Assembly (NCBI GenBank): GCA_001579985.1
Contig: LRSR01004671.1
Span: forward strand, 1 to 64,000
Direction of reading: 5' to 3'
Source: Hypsibius dujardini
Lineage: Eukaryota; Tardigrada; Eutardigrada; Parachela; Hypsibiidae
DNA length: 64,000 nt
Position 1 is the stretch's first letter; each line of letters opens with the position of its first letter. This document shows positions 45,481 to 56,772 of the stretch, piece by piece. Made by a program: the position numbers and the translations under genes. The notes under the pieces are model-generated. The model did no database searches. It had not been told where the DNA came from and saw only the letters and a program-made list of their open reading frames with translations.

Positions 45481-45939
45481 AACAACCTTGTAATCATTAC
45501 ACTTTTGTATTACTAATCACTACACTTACGAGACTCACCCATAGACTCGGAAGGTGAAGAGACGGGTTAAGTGACCATCTAGTTTCTCATAGGAAGTATT
45601 TACGGCTAGGAATTCGAATAGCAAGCAGCTGACTATCAGAACACATTTGATTACAAATTGTATTAGCTCAGAAATTTGCCTGCTGAAGAGTGATAAATCC
45701 AGATGGATCTTCGCCATTGTGGCAGCGTGGTAGTGACGGAATGAGTAGGCCCGGAGGAGATGGCAAGCCTGCTGGATGGGATGGTGAAAAAAATTCTTGA
45801 AGGGGATTTAAGCATGTCCATTGACATATCTATTTTCAATAGCTTACAAATCATTGCCTATCGAGTTTCTTGTGTGTTATTATTCATCTTACCTTTTCTT
45901 ATACCTTGTCTTCTGAATTAAGCACAGTAAGGACTATTA

Positions 45940-48013
45940 TGCCGGAACCTGTACGCCATAGTCCACTGGTCGAGCATTAATAGCATGGCTCTGCCGAATA
46001 ACAATCGAAACTCCTTCCTCTCGCTTTAAAAAACCTTAAACTGATACCAATTAAATCGCAATAAAATTTTGTGTTAATGGTTGTTAGAAAAGTGACATTT
46101 TCACAATTGGTGTTTTTGGTTGAGACTGGAATCTTTCAATACTTTTCTATGGGCACTTACAGATATATTTTAAAAACGAGCAACTTTTGCTGTTCACTAC
46201 ATCCGAGGAGACGCGGGAAACAATACTAAGTCTGTTTTCACCCATGTATTTTGAGACAACAAAAAGAGCTTTAGTTAAACAGCGGCGCGATCACAAACGA
46301 AAAATCAAACTAAAATCAGTTGCATGAGGCACAGCGACACGACACTGACGATGAGGGGCTCAATTTTTCTGCAATTGTTGCGACTGCTCGGTTCAGGTGT
46401 GGTTTGATTATAGGTTTGTGGGGTTGGAATGCAGGTCGGTGGATCCGCTGGACCACCTGGAAAGTAGAATATTTTTGGAATGCATCAAACAACTAAACAG
46501 AATGTCTTGAAGGTGAAACGTACACTCTGGACTAAATGGCTCAGTATATGGTGAGTTCAACGTGCCTCCACAAGTTAGGTAAATCGTAGGACGGTTAGAC
46601 AGTGGCATATTTGTTCTATACCACACTGTAAAGTTATACAGTTCACAGCAAGTACAGCCAACGTAGCCTTCACAAAACTGCTGCTCTCGGTGGATGCTGG
46701 CGAAATCAAAATAAGACAGCAAGCGCACGTCTAAACTCTCGTAGATAAAGCTCGGCAGAGCTGGGATTCTATTATTGTCCAAGTAAAGCCACTTGATACT
46801 CTCCAGAAAAACTGGGTTGTTGCTGTCAGCAGTTGATATCAAGCTCCTGAAGTTGTTGTGCCTCAAATCAAGTCTCTGCAACATGAAGACGTTTTCAATT
46901 ACAAACGGGCTTAACGTTTACAGCCGCAAGAAAAAAAAATGTGCTTTCATTTCTCCGAATATGTTGGCATAATTAGAGACAACACCTTCAAATGTCGCGA
47001 AATCGGGCTTAGAAATGCCCAATCCAATTGTTCAATGTCGTTGAAAGCGATGGTGACATACTCGAGATGGGGGAATATTCCGCTAAGGGCTGGAGTGTCC
47101 GCAATGATGCCAAGCTCCTCAAAAATATCCTTACCAAGAGCTGTAATCTTGCATCTGGTAAGAACAAGATATTTCAGCCTGATGAAACCGTTGAAGTCGG
47201 CCTTATTTAATCCGCTCATGTTCACTAGATCTAGTTCCAGATGAATTATGTAATTCTTATTATAGATGAGAAGACCGTTTAGTGGGAAACGCGGAGTACC
47301 GAAGCGACTATACAACATGAAATAACGCAGATGTGGAAGATAGGGAAGCGGAGTGTAATTGTCGTTGACTATAACTCTGACCACGCCGAAATTAAGGGCC
47401 TCGGTGTCAGCGTTCACCAAGGAGACATTAAAATTATCCGGCAGAAGGATGTCTTGCGAGCCTTTACAAATTGTTGTCGGTACGTTAACGAATTGGGAGC
47501 CATTGGAAACAAGGTCAGAACTGTCAGGATAAAAAGTACATCCTTCGTGAGGGACCGAAACGGGACCAGCTCGTTGCATTTGAATCGTGCAATGAACGGC
47601 CGCCGCCCATACCAATAAAAAAATGTAAACCGACATATGTTAAATATATGGCATGAAGCCCAAATATCTACCCCGGAAATATAGAATAACTAAGACCCAC
47701 AACTCACTTTCACACTTTTACATCACAACGGATATTTGATCAAAATTGCTGGACTAACAACGGGAAAAGACTGATTATAGTCGAATCTTAATAGACTTTG
47801 TTCTGCGCCACATGATTTCAGCCACTGTAATGTGAAATAGGGCTGTCTCTGTATCTCTAATCTCTCGCCGTCACACACAATTTGCAAATAAAAGTGCTAC
47901 ATTTAATCCAACTTGATTTGATTTAAGCACGCAGTCATCGTTTGTTCTACATGGCTTTACCCTCGTTTGAACACGTAGAGATAAGCTGTATCATTAAGTA
48001 CGATAAGCGAGGT
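45940..48013. repeat. Direct segmental duplication, copy 2
   Basis: It matches 35432-37324 including the whole GPI-type gene. It has an extra segment of about 210 bp at 45997-46208 that is absent from copy 1. The right edge falls at GATAAGCGAGG, followed within 13 bp by ACTGGCGAGTTTTG. Confidence 0.9.
46305..47636 (-). CDS. Leucine-rich ectodomain protein with GPI-type tail (LRR-GPI 3)
   Basis: Three exons (47636-46986, 46875-46524, 46456-46305) join in phase to 384 aa. It has the same plan as its duplicate at 35.6-36.9 kb: signal peptide (MSVYIFLLVWAAAVHC), LLPDNFNVSLV, leucine-rich repeats, Cys cap with GCTCCELYNFTVWY, a short stalk and a hydrophobic GPI-type tail. The tail exon and the second half of exon 2 are almost identical to copy 1. 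The N-terminal 60 residues and the repeat faces around residues 180-215 differ more (for example ITALGKDIFEELGIIADTPA against ITAIDKDIFEELSNIVDAPA). That pattern suggests divergence of the binding face after duplication, which I judge by eye only. Confidence 0.8.
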
Positions 48014-48084
48014 ATGCTATATACAGGCATACTGGCGAGTTTTGGAACATCGAACTTTCGGAGCCACTATATAGCCTGAGTCGT

Positions 48085-48285
48085 GGCATACAGGGCATAG
48101 TAAGGCATACCAGGGCATACCGAGCATAATGTGGCATACTGGGCATAGTATGCATACCGGACATGGTATAGCATACCGGGCATACTGTGGCATAACGAGC
48201 ATAATAAGGCTTACCAGGGCATAGTAAGGCATACCAGGGCATTGTGTGGCATACCAGGGCATAATATGGCATACAGCTGCTTGCA
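48085..48285. repeat. GGCATA minisatellite, block 1
   Basis: Irregular units such as GGCATACCAGGGCATA and GGCATACTGGGCATAG repeat at 9-18 bp spacing. They generate spurious Met/Pro/Cys-rich minus-strand frames. Confidence 0.85.
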
Positions 48286-48635
48286 GGTTACTTGCAAACG
48301 TTTGATTTGGTGTGGTTTGACAAACAAGACCACACGTTGTTTGACTAAGGGAAATTTCAATCCAGCGAATTTCGTTGCCCTGAATTCTTGATTTGATGAC
48401 GTTTTCTTCGATTGATTCAGTCTGTCACTCGTTTTCAATTTTCACTGTGCCAAATTTCAGTCTTAATTTTCAAATATACTTTCCAAATGAAAACAGTTTA
48501 TTTCTTTTGTGTTTGGTGAGCAGATTTTGGCCGGTTTTTGCTTTAAGAAATTAAAACATTATAACATGTGTAGTCTTTGCGGCTCACGATACATCAAATC
48601 AAAAGTTTGCAAATAACCTGCAAGTAGCTGTAGTG

Positions 48636-48910
48636 TGGCATACCGGGCATAGTATGTATAACGGGCATACCAGGGCCTAATAGGGTATACCAGGACATAC
48701 TATGGCATACTATGGCATGACGGGCATACAGCTGTGGCACGAATTTGTCGCGAAGAACACGATCCTTTAATCGGAACGCTACACACAAAAACTAATGTCG
48801 TTCCGATTAAAGGACCATGTTGTACACACGAATTCTTGCCACAACTGTGCAATGGCATACAATGGAATACTAAGGTGAACAAGGCTTAAAGGGCATAACT
48901 GGCATGCTAG
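48636..48910. repeat. GGCATA minisatellite, blocks 2 and 3
   Basis: The same motif recurs at 48636-48735 and 48850-48910. Between them lies a short inverted pair (CGATCCTTTAATCGGAACG and CGTTCCGATTAAAGGACC). Confidence 0.7.
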
Positions 48911-48960
48911 GGAAATTTATAAATAGTACAACAAACTACTTAGCGTGTCATACTGTATAG

Positions 48961-49070
48961 TACCGTACGCGCCCGATCTCAAGGGACACTTCACTGCCAT
49001 TAGTTTATTCCCACCGCCCGGACTCTTAACCGTTCAACACAGTCGCTATCGTTCACCCTTGATCAATCAA
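48961..49070. mobile_element. MITE family A, copy 4 (one end only)
   Basis: It starts TACCGTACGCGCCCGATC and follows copy 3 through the GATCAATCAAT block, then stops. The other terminal repeat is missing. Confidence 0.75.
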
Positions 49071-51069
49071 TTTTTTTTGGTGGAACGCCAATTGCATCCA
49101 CTTTGTTTTTTTACAACAGTCATATATGCATGATGCATGATATTACACAATTTATTTCATCGGTAATTAACGAAAGACTTTTTATACAAAATTTCGAAGT
49201 TAGAAAAGCACTGGTAGACCAAACCTCCCACAATACTCACTTTTAAAAATGTAGATTTCGAAAAAGCTTTAAAACTGACAACTTTTGAAGTCATCCTGTC
49301 CAAAACTTAATTTAGGTCGATTCGTATCATCCGAAATATTCTTGGATGTCAGGAGGAGCTAAGAGCATCTCTGGAACCACTCCTGGGCACATTTTTTCTC
49401 AGTTAAATCAACCATAGCCCTGCCCCAGCATCCGAAAAAAAATTTGCTAATGCCAATTCACTAACAATTAAATTTTGGACGATAATATAAAAAGTTGGTA
49501 GGTTTACGCTTTGCAGGAACCTACATTTTACAGTGGAACTTAAGGAGGTAAGATTCTAATGTTTTCACAACTTCTGGAAAATTCACCACAAACTTTGAAG
49601 TTTAAAATATACAATTTAGTTTTTACTAATTGTGAAACAGATTTTTCTAATTTTTTCACCGGACATCGCATGTAATAGCTGAAGATAAATTACATCTTGT
49701 ACGCTAGACTTAACTGATTAAATGCGCGTTGCAGTTTTTATGAACCATTGGTAGAACTATTTAAAATATAAAATTTAGTTTTTACCACTTGTGAAACAGG
49801 TCCTCTGACGTGTTTAGTCAACTTTCGACTAGTCAGCCACGTCACAAGATTCTGTGCCAACTAGAAATTTTTTTCATTTTTTCGATCCATTGGTAGAATA
49901 GTTTAAAATTTACATTTTGGTTTTTGTAATGGCGAAACAAGCCTTCTCACCGGACGTTATTCGCATTAGCGGGAGATAAATTGTATCTAGTCCACTAGCC
50001 ATTAGACGCAATATTTTAGAATAAAAGTTTATTTGCAGTTGATAGTGGAGAGGGAATGTAGGTAAGGGATGGAAGTTGAGGAAGTGATTTAGATTATAGT
50101 AAAGCATTCTTTTATATAGTATAAAATTATCAATAGACCAAGATGGAACGTACTAGATTCTGCCGACATAGCGGGACTATATACATTGCAATAGCTGAGT
50201 AAGTACATTACATCTTAAAGAAGTAGATGGCAATCTATTAACTAAGTAGAATACAGTAACTACCAGTCGATGAAGTATGCTTGTTGGGTAAAACCCAACA
50301 CTGCCCTCCGTGAACTCGCGACGGTCCTCGCGTCACCGTGGGGTGGGTAGGATGTTTCCGCTTCCGTGTCTCTCAAACGAATATATAAATTTTGGTTGTG
50401 TTCGCCAAGCCGGGCGGTCCCGTAACGCAAAATTTTCCGGTAACTCTCGTTTGCGTCCGGCTTCGGTACGAGTGAGCATCCGCCTCTCAATCTTGCATAC
50501 GTCAAATTTACTTTATTAAATTTCGTTCGTGCTCGAACCGCCAACATCTCTTCTCCCTCTCCAACCCCAACCGTTCCCTCTGTCGTCAGGTAACCTGTCT
50601 CCATTGTCCAACTTCCCTCTCCACCAGGTTAACCGTCAGTGATCCCGTCGCTCGCAACGTTGACGGCTTTTGTTTTCGGCTGCCACGTTTCCGTGAGCCG
50701 GTTGACCACATATTTGTCTGTCGTAATGTTATTGCTGGATCCACCACTGTCCGTCAATCTGCCTCCCTCTCTGATTCCCTATGATAACAACAGCCTGCTT
50801 TCCGGTTCTCCGACTTGTCCCAGGTCGTCGGTTTGTGTCTTCGCATGGTCCGCCGAAGACCCGAAAACGTTTTCTTAATCGCATATTTGGGGACAAAAAA
50901 TGTGAAACCACCGGCTTCATTCTGCGCGCTGAGCTTATAATGCATAGTCGTAAAATTCGTCGTTACCGTCGCATTTTTGTCCACACTGAAGAGTGTCCAC
51001 TCCACAGCCGAGCTCTGCCACTTAACCAAACTACGCTGTGTGTTTTATTGGCTGCGTCCTCTCTGACAA
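49071..51069. other. No supported gene
   Basis: AT-rich to about 50250, with diverged internal repeats around a 'tggtagaa.agtttaaaat' block (49590, 49750, 49890). From 50280 to 51060 the base composition is more GC-rich and open frames overlap on both strands, but no family or splice structure is recognised. Confidence 0.35.
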
Positions 51070-51233
51070 GGGGTCGGAACGGGATATGACACCCCGATTT
51101 CCCTGAATTTTTTTTTGCAATTAATGGATTTAATATGAAGATTTTAGAAAAATATTTCAACGGCCCTCGAGTTCTGGTATCGGCAGGAACAAAATCGAAA
51201 GCTTCCAGATCTTCCTAACGAATTTACCATACA
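51070..51233. mobile_element. MITE family B, left-end copy
   Basis: It starts GGGGTCGGAACGGGATATG and follows the 12034 copy through the GGCAGGAACAAAATCGAAAG and TTTACCATAC blocks before similarity is lost. Confidence 0.75.
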
Positions 51234-51389
51234 TCCCAACACGGTAAAAACATAGTTTTTCGGAAAACGTTTGATTCTAAGATTTTTGACAACTGTCCAC
51301 TTCAGATTCGATTTGGAATCGATTGACATAAACAGAATCGTTTTTGGATGCGAGGGGGCGGAACTAAAGGCTAGTTTCAATCTAGGCTA

Positions 51390-51577
51390 ATATGCCAACT
51401 ATTCCGGGTATGCCAGGCATGCCGGATATTCCGGGTATGCCAGGTATGCCGGATTTGCTGGGTATGCCAGGTATGCCAACTATGCCAGATATGCCAACTA
51501 TGCCAGATATGCCAACTATGCCAGGTATGCCAACTGTGCCAGGTATGCCAACTATGCCAGGAATGCTCATTATGTAG
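51390..51577 (+). repeat. TATGCC minisatellite (9-bp unit)
   Basis: About 20 units of TATGCCAGG or TATGCCAAC. The motif is the complement of the GGCATA units at 48 kb. The open frame (MPGMPTMPDMP type) is a by-product of the 9-bp period. Confidence 0.9.
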
Positions 51578-51657
51578 CTCAACCATTACCGGGTATCGCA
51601 CTATGCCATATGCTTGTTCCATTACTAACCCCTGGCTTTTTTTAATAGCCTTGTTAG

Positions 51658-53541
51658 CCCTCCCGAGTGCAATTCACCACCCAAGGGCTCCCAGAGGATA
51701 GTATGGAGAAATTAACGGTAAGCTGTTTTGAATATGGGAAGTTGATTCATTGCAAGTTCCCAGTGTCCCTTAGAGACATTGAACGGCTTCGTTCCGTTCT
51801 GGTAAGTTTCGTTTACAGTTTTTATTATATTGTGAAGATTGTTTTAGGAGAAATACTTGGCTGCTGGAATCAGTTCCTGGCGAGATGCTGCTGCGAAATA
51901 CCTGACCGATATGTTCTCTCAAGAAACACTCGCCAACAGCTGCCCAACAGAAGAGGGTGCCAAGCAATATCTCGACAAGAAGGGCAACAAGAAGCCGCCG
52001 CTCAATCCAGTCCGTATCAAAATCCTACGCGGTAAGAATCTTGCACTGCGCTGATACTCGGTGCAAATAATTTGCTGGCGTAACTTCGCAATTAATACAG
52101 GGGCCGGCAGCAAATTTGGACCAGTTTGCGCGTTATCAAACAGCTGATTGGTTTCTTTTGTAACAACCCATCCCACATTGTTTTTAAGAAAAACTAAGTC
52201 ACCCGTTGTAAAAAACAATTTGTTTACATTTGAACAATCAGTCATGCCTGCTCCAATTGATTCTGAAGCGAGGGGCGCCATCTTGGCCCACCATCAGAAC
52301 TGCCATTCTCATAGAAAAATGATCCATGCTTTGTTTGACCTGGGCTTTTCGGTTTCAAAGTCTACTGTCACTCGTGCTATCACAGAAGTTGAACGGGAGA
52401 AGCGAGGAATCTTCAAACCAGCAGAAAAGCTCGGTCCCCAGTGCCTGCCGTCCAAGCGTACCAAGGATCTCATCAGAAAAGTGGACGCAGCGACGGATGT
52501 GGATAATCCTCCCACTCTGGACCAAATGGCTGAACGGTCTGATGTTTCTAAAAGGAAAATTCGTCGAGTTTTGAACAAAGATTTGCAATTAGACCTGCTG
52601 AAAAAAACCAAAACGCAAGCCCTGTCGAACAAGCAAGCGCTGCAGCGTCTTGACAGCGGACCTCGGTTTTTCAAGCTCTTGGGGGGCGATCGATGGAAGT
52701 ATGTAGTGTCTTTTGATGAGTTCTGGCTGTTTATGAACGATTGCGGCGGAATCCGGGACTGTTACTACCGGAAGAAAGGGAAACCAGTTCCGGAAAATCG
52801 CACCAAAAAGTGGAAGCATAAATTCCCCAAAAAGGTAATGTGCGCCGCAGGAGTGTCGTACCGCAATGCGACGGCCATCTACTTCATTCCACCAACCAGC
52901 AAAGTCTACTTAGCGTTCTTCTTTAACAATGTCGTGAAGCCAATAATGGAAAAAGACGCCCCAGACTCTACCCGAGAGAGGAACACAAAGTCATCTTTGA
53001 CTTTGATAAGGCTTCCAGTCACACGACGCTTTCGGTCTACTCCTACCCCCAATCGAAAAACGTCAAGTACATCGGGAAAGAGGATTGGATGGCCAACAGC
53101 CCTGACTTGAGTCCTATGAATTTTGGTCCTAACGGGATTTTTAAAAAATCAATGTTTAAGAAGAAGCCCAAAGCCATCCCTGGTTTGCAACGTGCAGCGC
53201 GCCAGGTCTGGAAGGAATTTTCTCTTAACGTTTGTCGTAATGTTATGAAATCCTGGAGAGAAAGGGTGATTCAGATGCTAGACGCAAAGGACTTTCAGAT
53301 TGAAAATTTAAAAAATAAAATATTCACAATGGTAAAAATTTCGTTTGCGCAAACTGGTCCAACTTTGCTGCCGGCCCCTGTAATGTTTCGTATTTCTATT
53401 TCAGACTTCGTTAACTACTTCGTCAACAAGAATACCGCTAAGAAGGAGGAAATTCCAGGAAAGGGAAAGGTCACTAGTCGGATTCACTGCGCCACGAAGC
53501 AGGCTAGAGAGAAGTTTGATCTACTCGAGTCTCAGCAGTAA
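51658..53541 (+). CDS. BEN-domain-like protein, 3' exons
   Basis: Three exons (about 51658-51801, 51848-52031, 53405-53541) join in matching phases and encode about 155 aa to a stop at 53539-53541. The middle exon has AAAKYLTDMFSQETLANSCP followed by PPLNPVRIKILR, the helix, loop and 'P..V..I' arrangement of BEN domains, which are DNA- and chromatin-binding modules. The last exon adds FVNYFVNKN and a basic helical end. The first exon (VSCFEYGKLIHCKFP; SLRDIERLRSVL) follows an acceptor at 51657, so the N-terminus lies in an upstream exon I cannot place. A whole Tc1/mariner element lies in the last intron and is removed by the splice. The BEN assignment is a pattern match, not a search result. 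Confidence 0.5.
52098..53380 (+). mobile_element. Tc1/mariner-type DNA transposon (1283 bp)
   Basis: Both ends begin CAGGGGCCGGCAGCAAA, with inverted repeats of about 35 bp and flanking TA target duplications (52096-52097 and 53381-53382). The transposase frame opens at ATG 52244. It has an N-terminal helix-turn-helix region, the first catalytic aspartate in VSFDEFWLF and, after a one-base frame change near 52965, the second in FDFDKASSH and the SPDLSPMNFG block. The third acidic position (D or E in active relatives) reads N. The frame change and this N make it inactive. The ends are nearly identical, so the insertion is fairly recent. It lies in an intron of the BEN-like gene, same strand. 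Confidence 0.9.
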
Positions 53542-54892
53542 TAGATTTCTGCAAATGTTCTAATTGGTTTGCTGTGGCTGTCTGGTATTTGTGGGTAGTT
53601 GTATTTAAATTGAATCATTCTTAGTCAGAAGCGCTTTGAGAATTTTGTCTTTTCAATTTCATAAAGGAATCAGCAGGTGTCCTAGCTTACTTTAACTTCG
53701 ATAGCACCTTTTTGCTGCCTTTTTATCATATTGGAGGAGTAGAGACTAAAAATGAATGTATCTCTTTTTTCCGTCGATCGGTATAAATTACGATGGATCC
53801 CAGCAGCATTTAGCAGCTGAACAATTTATGATTGGGTTAAGCATACCCTTCCTAGCTGTCCAGCGTAACTCATGCGTTAAAGCATGGCTGCCCCAGCGCT
53901 GGTTTTTCGCTATCCTTTAAAACTGAAGGCCTTCGGAAGTCCCTCAATGAGAACGGTTTGCGTACTCCTAACGAAGATCGCCCCTCTAAGGAAACGTGTA
54001 TGTTAAAAGACCCATGCGCACCCCCTTCGCGCATACCAAGATTTTTTCGCTTGAGGTATGCGAGAAGCTTTCTCGCGTGGGGCAACTTCGCACCGGGAAT
54101 GAACAGAGTGGTATCTGCAAAAAGTGAATCTATCTGAATACGGGATTGGGATTTGGCGGAGGTGTATAATATTACATAGACACACGCTCCATTTCTACAA
54201 GGACAATGGCATTGAACTGGCAAGTTGGCGGTACAGATTACTGGCAAAGCTCCAAGACCCTTTTTAATTGCAAACTAACAAATATTTAAACTGCCGCCCA
54301 CTGGTCCCATTTTGGGGGAGGGGTCAGTTACGACGTCTGGTCAACGTTTTCAGTGAAAAACATACAAGAGAAAAATATTCCCTCTTTCACTCCAAAAATT
54401 TAATAAAATTTAAATTTGTATTTCTAGTCTCAATTCTGCCTAACAAAAAATATGTAGAAGCAGTTCCTTTGGCCTGAAGGGAAAACAGCAAAAAACAACA
54501 AAGAAAACAGGGAAACTAAGAAAATTCAATCTGATGGAAATTCACCGTTTGTTTTTATGTTAACATTTCTTAATTAAGCAGCCAAACCAATTTAAGTGAT
54601 CAGAGGACTGTTTCAACTTCGTTTCACATCAATATTTGGGAAACTAACTAGCTAGGCGAAACAAAACATATTTATCTAATACATTCCGAAGATTTAGTTT
54701 TTTCGTGTTTTTCAATTTAAATTTTAGTTATTTTGAAATTTTTAGCTTTTCCGTGTTTTTATTTGTAGTTATATTGTATTCTCGGCCTTTACCCGTTCTC
54801 TTTCGTTTTTTATTTATATAGACCTCTGCACAGCAGCATCTGCGTCGCCGTTCGTACAGCTAGAATTAATTGGGTAAAGAATTATATCATGG
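53542..54892. other. No recognisable gene
   Basis: It holds the 3' flank of the BEN-like gene. The open frame near 53.9-54.25 kb (-) has no family features. Confidence 0.35.
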
Positions 54893-54990
54893 TGTAGCCG
54901 GTGTAACCAGTGTAGCACGGTGTGGCACGGTGTAGCCGGTGTAGCCAGTGTTAGCACGGTGAAGCGGGTGTTGCAAGGTGAGGCGCTGAT
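54893..54990. repeat. GGTGTAGCC minisatellite
   Basis: Irregular 9-19 bp units of GGTGTAGCC and AGTGTAGCAC type, about 10 copies. Confidence 0.8.
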
Positions 54991-55533
54991 GAGGCATTCG
55001 TTAAGGTGTAGATCACCATTCCGTTATCATTTTTCAGGTCAGTACTTGAACGTTTTTCAAGGTCTGAGGTCACAATGAAGTCGTCTCTTACCTTGCGGGG
55101 CAACACTCATCGGTCATATTTGAGATTTTCGTCAAAGTTTAGATTAACTGCGCGGCGTTCGTTTTTCTGGATCCCAACTAAAACGTGCGTCAGTTTTTAA
55201 TTTTTTTTCATCTGTCCGTTAAACCCTGCTATTGTGCCGTACCCTGGGATTTGCGTCACCTCTGAGCCGTCTCTTAAAGTCGTGACTGGGCAGTTTTTCT
55301 CTTTGCTCTCACTGTAGCGCATCTCACTACGTTTGTACTGCTTTAACTACGTAAATAATTTGCAATTTTTTTAGCCCAATGAAATACAGAGCAGTAAAGG
55401 GCTCAAACCCGCTCCGGCACAATATCAAACAGATACATGAACTTTGAACGGGCAAAAAAAACATAGAGATCTACACAAATAAGCGGCTTTTGTTAAATGA
55501 TTGGCTGATTGAGGAATATCTTTGCTCACATAG

Positions 55534-55782
55534 TCACGACGAAAGGTCACAATTCAGCTTCACGGCATGCGTTGCATTGTCTATTTCTAGCATTTTCTCG
55601 TGGCTTGCCTGGCAATCCAAATGAAACCTCTTTTTGCGCTCACTGTAAATGAAGGTTTTTTCCGAGCCTTGGGTGCTCTGGTCTTTCTCGCATCCGGAGC
55701 ACTTTGCGGGTTTAAGTTTTTTTGGGAGACGGGATGGTTGGTCGATCTGCATTCTAGACCCTGACGCCACTGAGCAAAACAA
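55534..55782 (-). CDS. Short open frame with a CxxC pair, doubtful
   Basis: A Lys-rich 82-codon frame with KCSGCEKDQS and a later HLDCQ. It could be part of a small zinc-binding exon. No acceptor, donor or partner exon is convincing and no family is recognised. Confidence 0.2.
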   Translation of the reverse strand: MFCSVASGSRMQIDQPSRLPKKLKPAKCSGCEKDQSTQGSEKTFIYSERKKRFHLDCQASHEKMLEIDNATHAVKLNCDLSS

Positions 55783-56772
55783 AATTTGATTCTACATCTA
55801 TTGCTTGACTCAATCGCCAATGAAGATCAATTATTGCATTCGCTGACCTTGGTTTAAGATTGAAAAACTGGCGAAAGCATGCGGAGTGATGCCATTCTCG
55901 GTTAATGTCGCTGATCGCCCTTTATTTGTTGAGACAGATGGCTGCTGCTGAAGATCTTCCAGATCTTTCAAAGGTCCTTCAGATCAGAATAGAAAACTCG
56001 CATTAACAAAAATATTTGGTTTAAGATGCCTGTAAATATTCCTGAGGACAATAGATCAAACAACACTTGCCGTCTTCGATTGCTGACACTTCCGCAGCAA
56101 AATTCCCCGTTTCGAAAGCAGGGCCTTGAGCTCCAGCTACCAATCTACAGAAAGCATGCTCTTATTAACCCCAGCACTATAAATTTGCTCAAATAAAACA
56201 CGAGCCTTTCAATGGCTGTTGACGTTGGTGTCGACGTTTCAGCAGGGGCAAAAACTTGTCGAACCAATTGTATTTCAGGTGAATTGCGCAGCTGCAATAC
56301 TGCTGGTAGAGCCTTGAAAGGGGAAATCGGAGTCTTGGGGTGATAAGCGGTTTCTTTGTCATTTGTTCTACACAAATACATAACTAAATGAATATTTGTG
56401 CCATGCCGTTTACCATAAGAGTTGCTCAAATAGTTTAAACGCATTATAAATGACTGCAAATAAATCTAAATTTCTTAAGGGTCCGGTTTTAATAATAGTT
56501 AGTATTAATTTTAAACGATCGTAATAATTAGAATTGTAAGACAATTTAAAATAATTGAGCGTTTAATTAAATTTGATTTTGAACACAACTTTTTCGTTAA
56601 GTTGAATTACGCAGCTTTAACAAATTCGAAGCGATGCCTACCTTTTGTGTGAAAACTCGAAATATCGCGCCAAGAATATTTAAAATATAAATGTTATTAC
56701 CTTAAAATGTTATAAATAAAAAATATAAATTACCCGTTCAAAGTTGTTAGAAATTTGAATATGAAACCAAAT

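Noticed and set aside
48085-48910. Met/Pro/Cys-rich minus-strand frames
   Set aside because: They are produced by the GGCATA minisatellite and have no start, splice or family support.
50281-50546. Possible solo LTR (TGTTGGG start, CCAACA end, TATA-like box)
   Set aside because: No flanking target duplication, no second copy and no primer-binding site or coding remains. The ends could be chance.
50260-50604. 114-codon minus-strand frame with Arg-rich composition
   Set aside because: It lies in a GC-richer patch where several frames are open on both strands. There is no recognisable domain or splice structure.
51382-51622. Collagen-like or Pro-rich MPGMPTMPD frame
   Set aside because: It follows exactly the 9-bp minisatellite period, and both strands and several frames are open.
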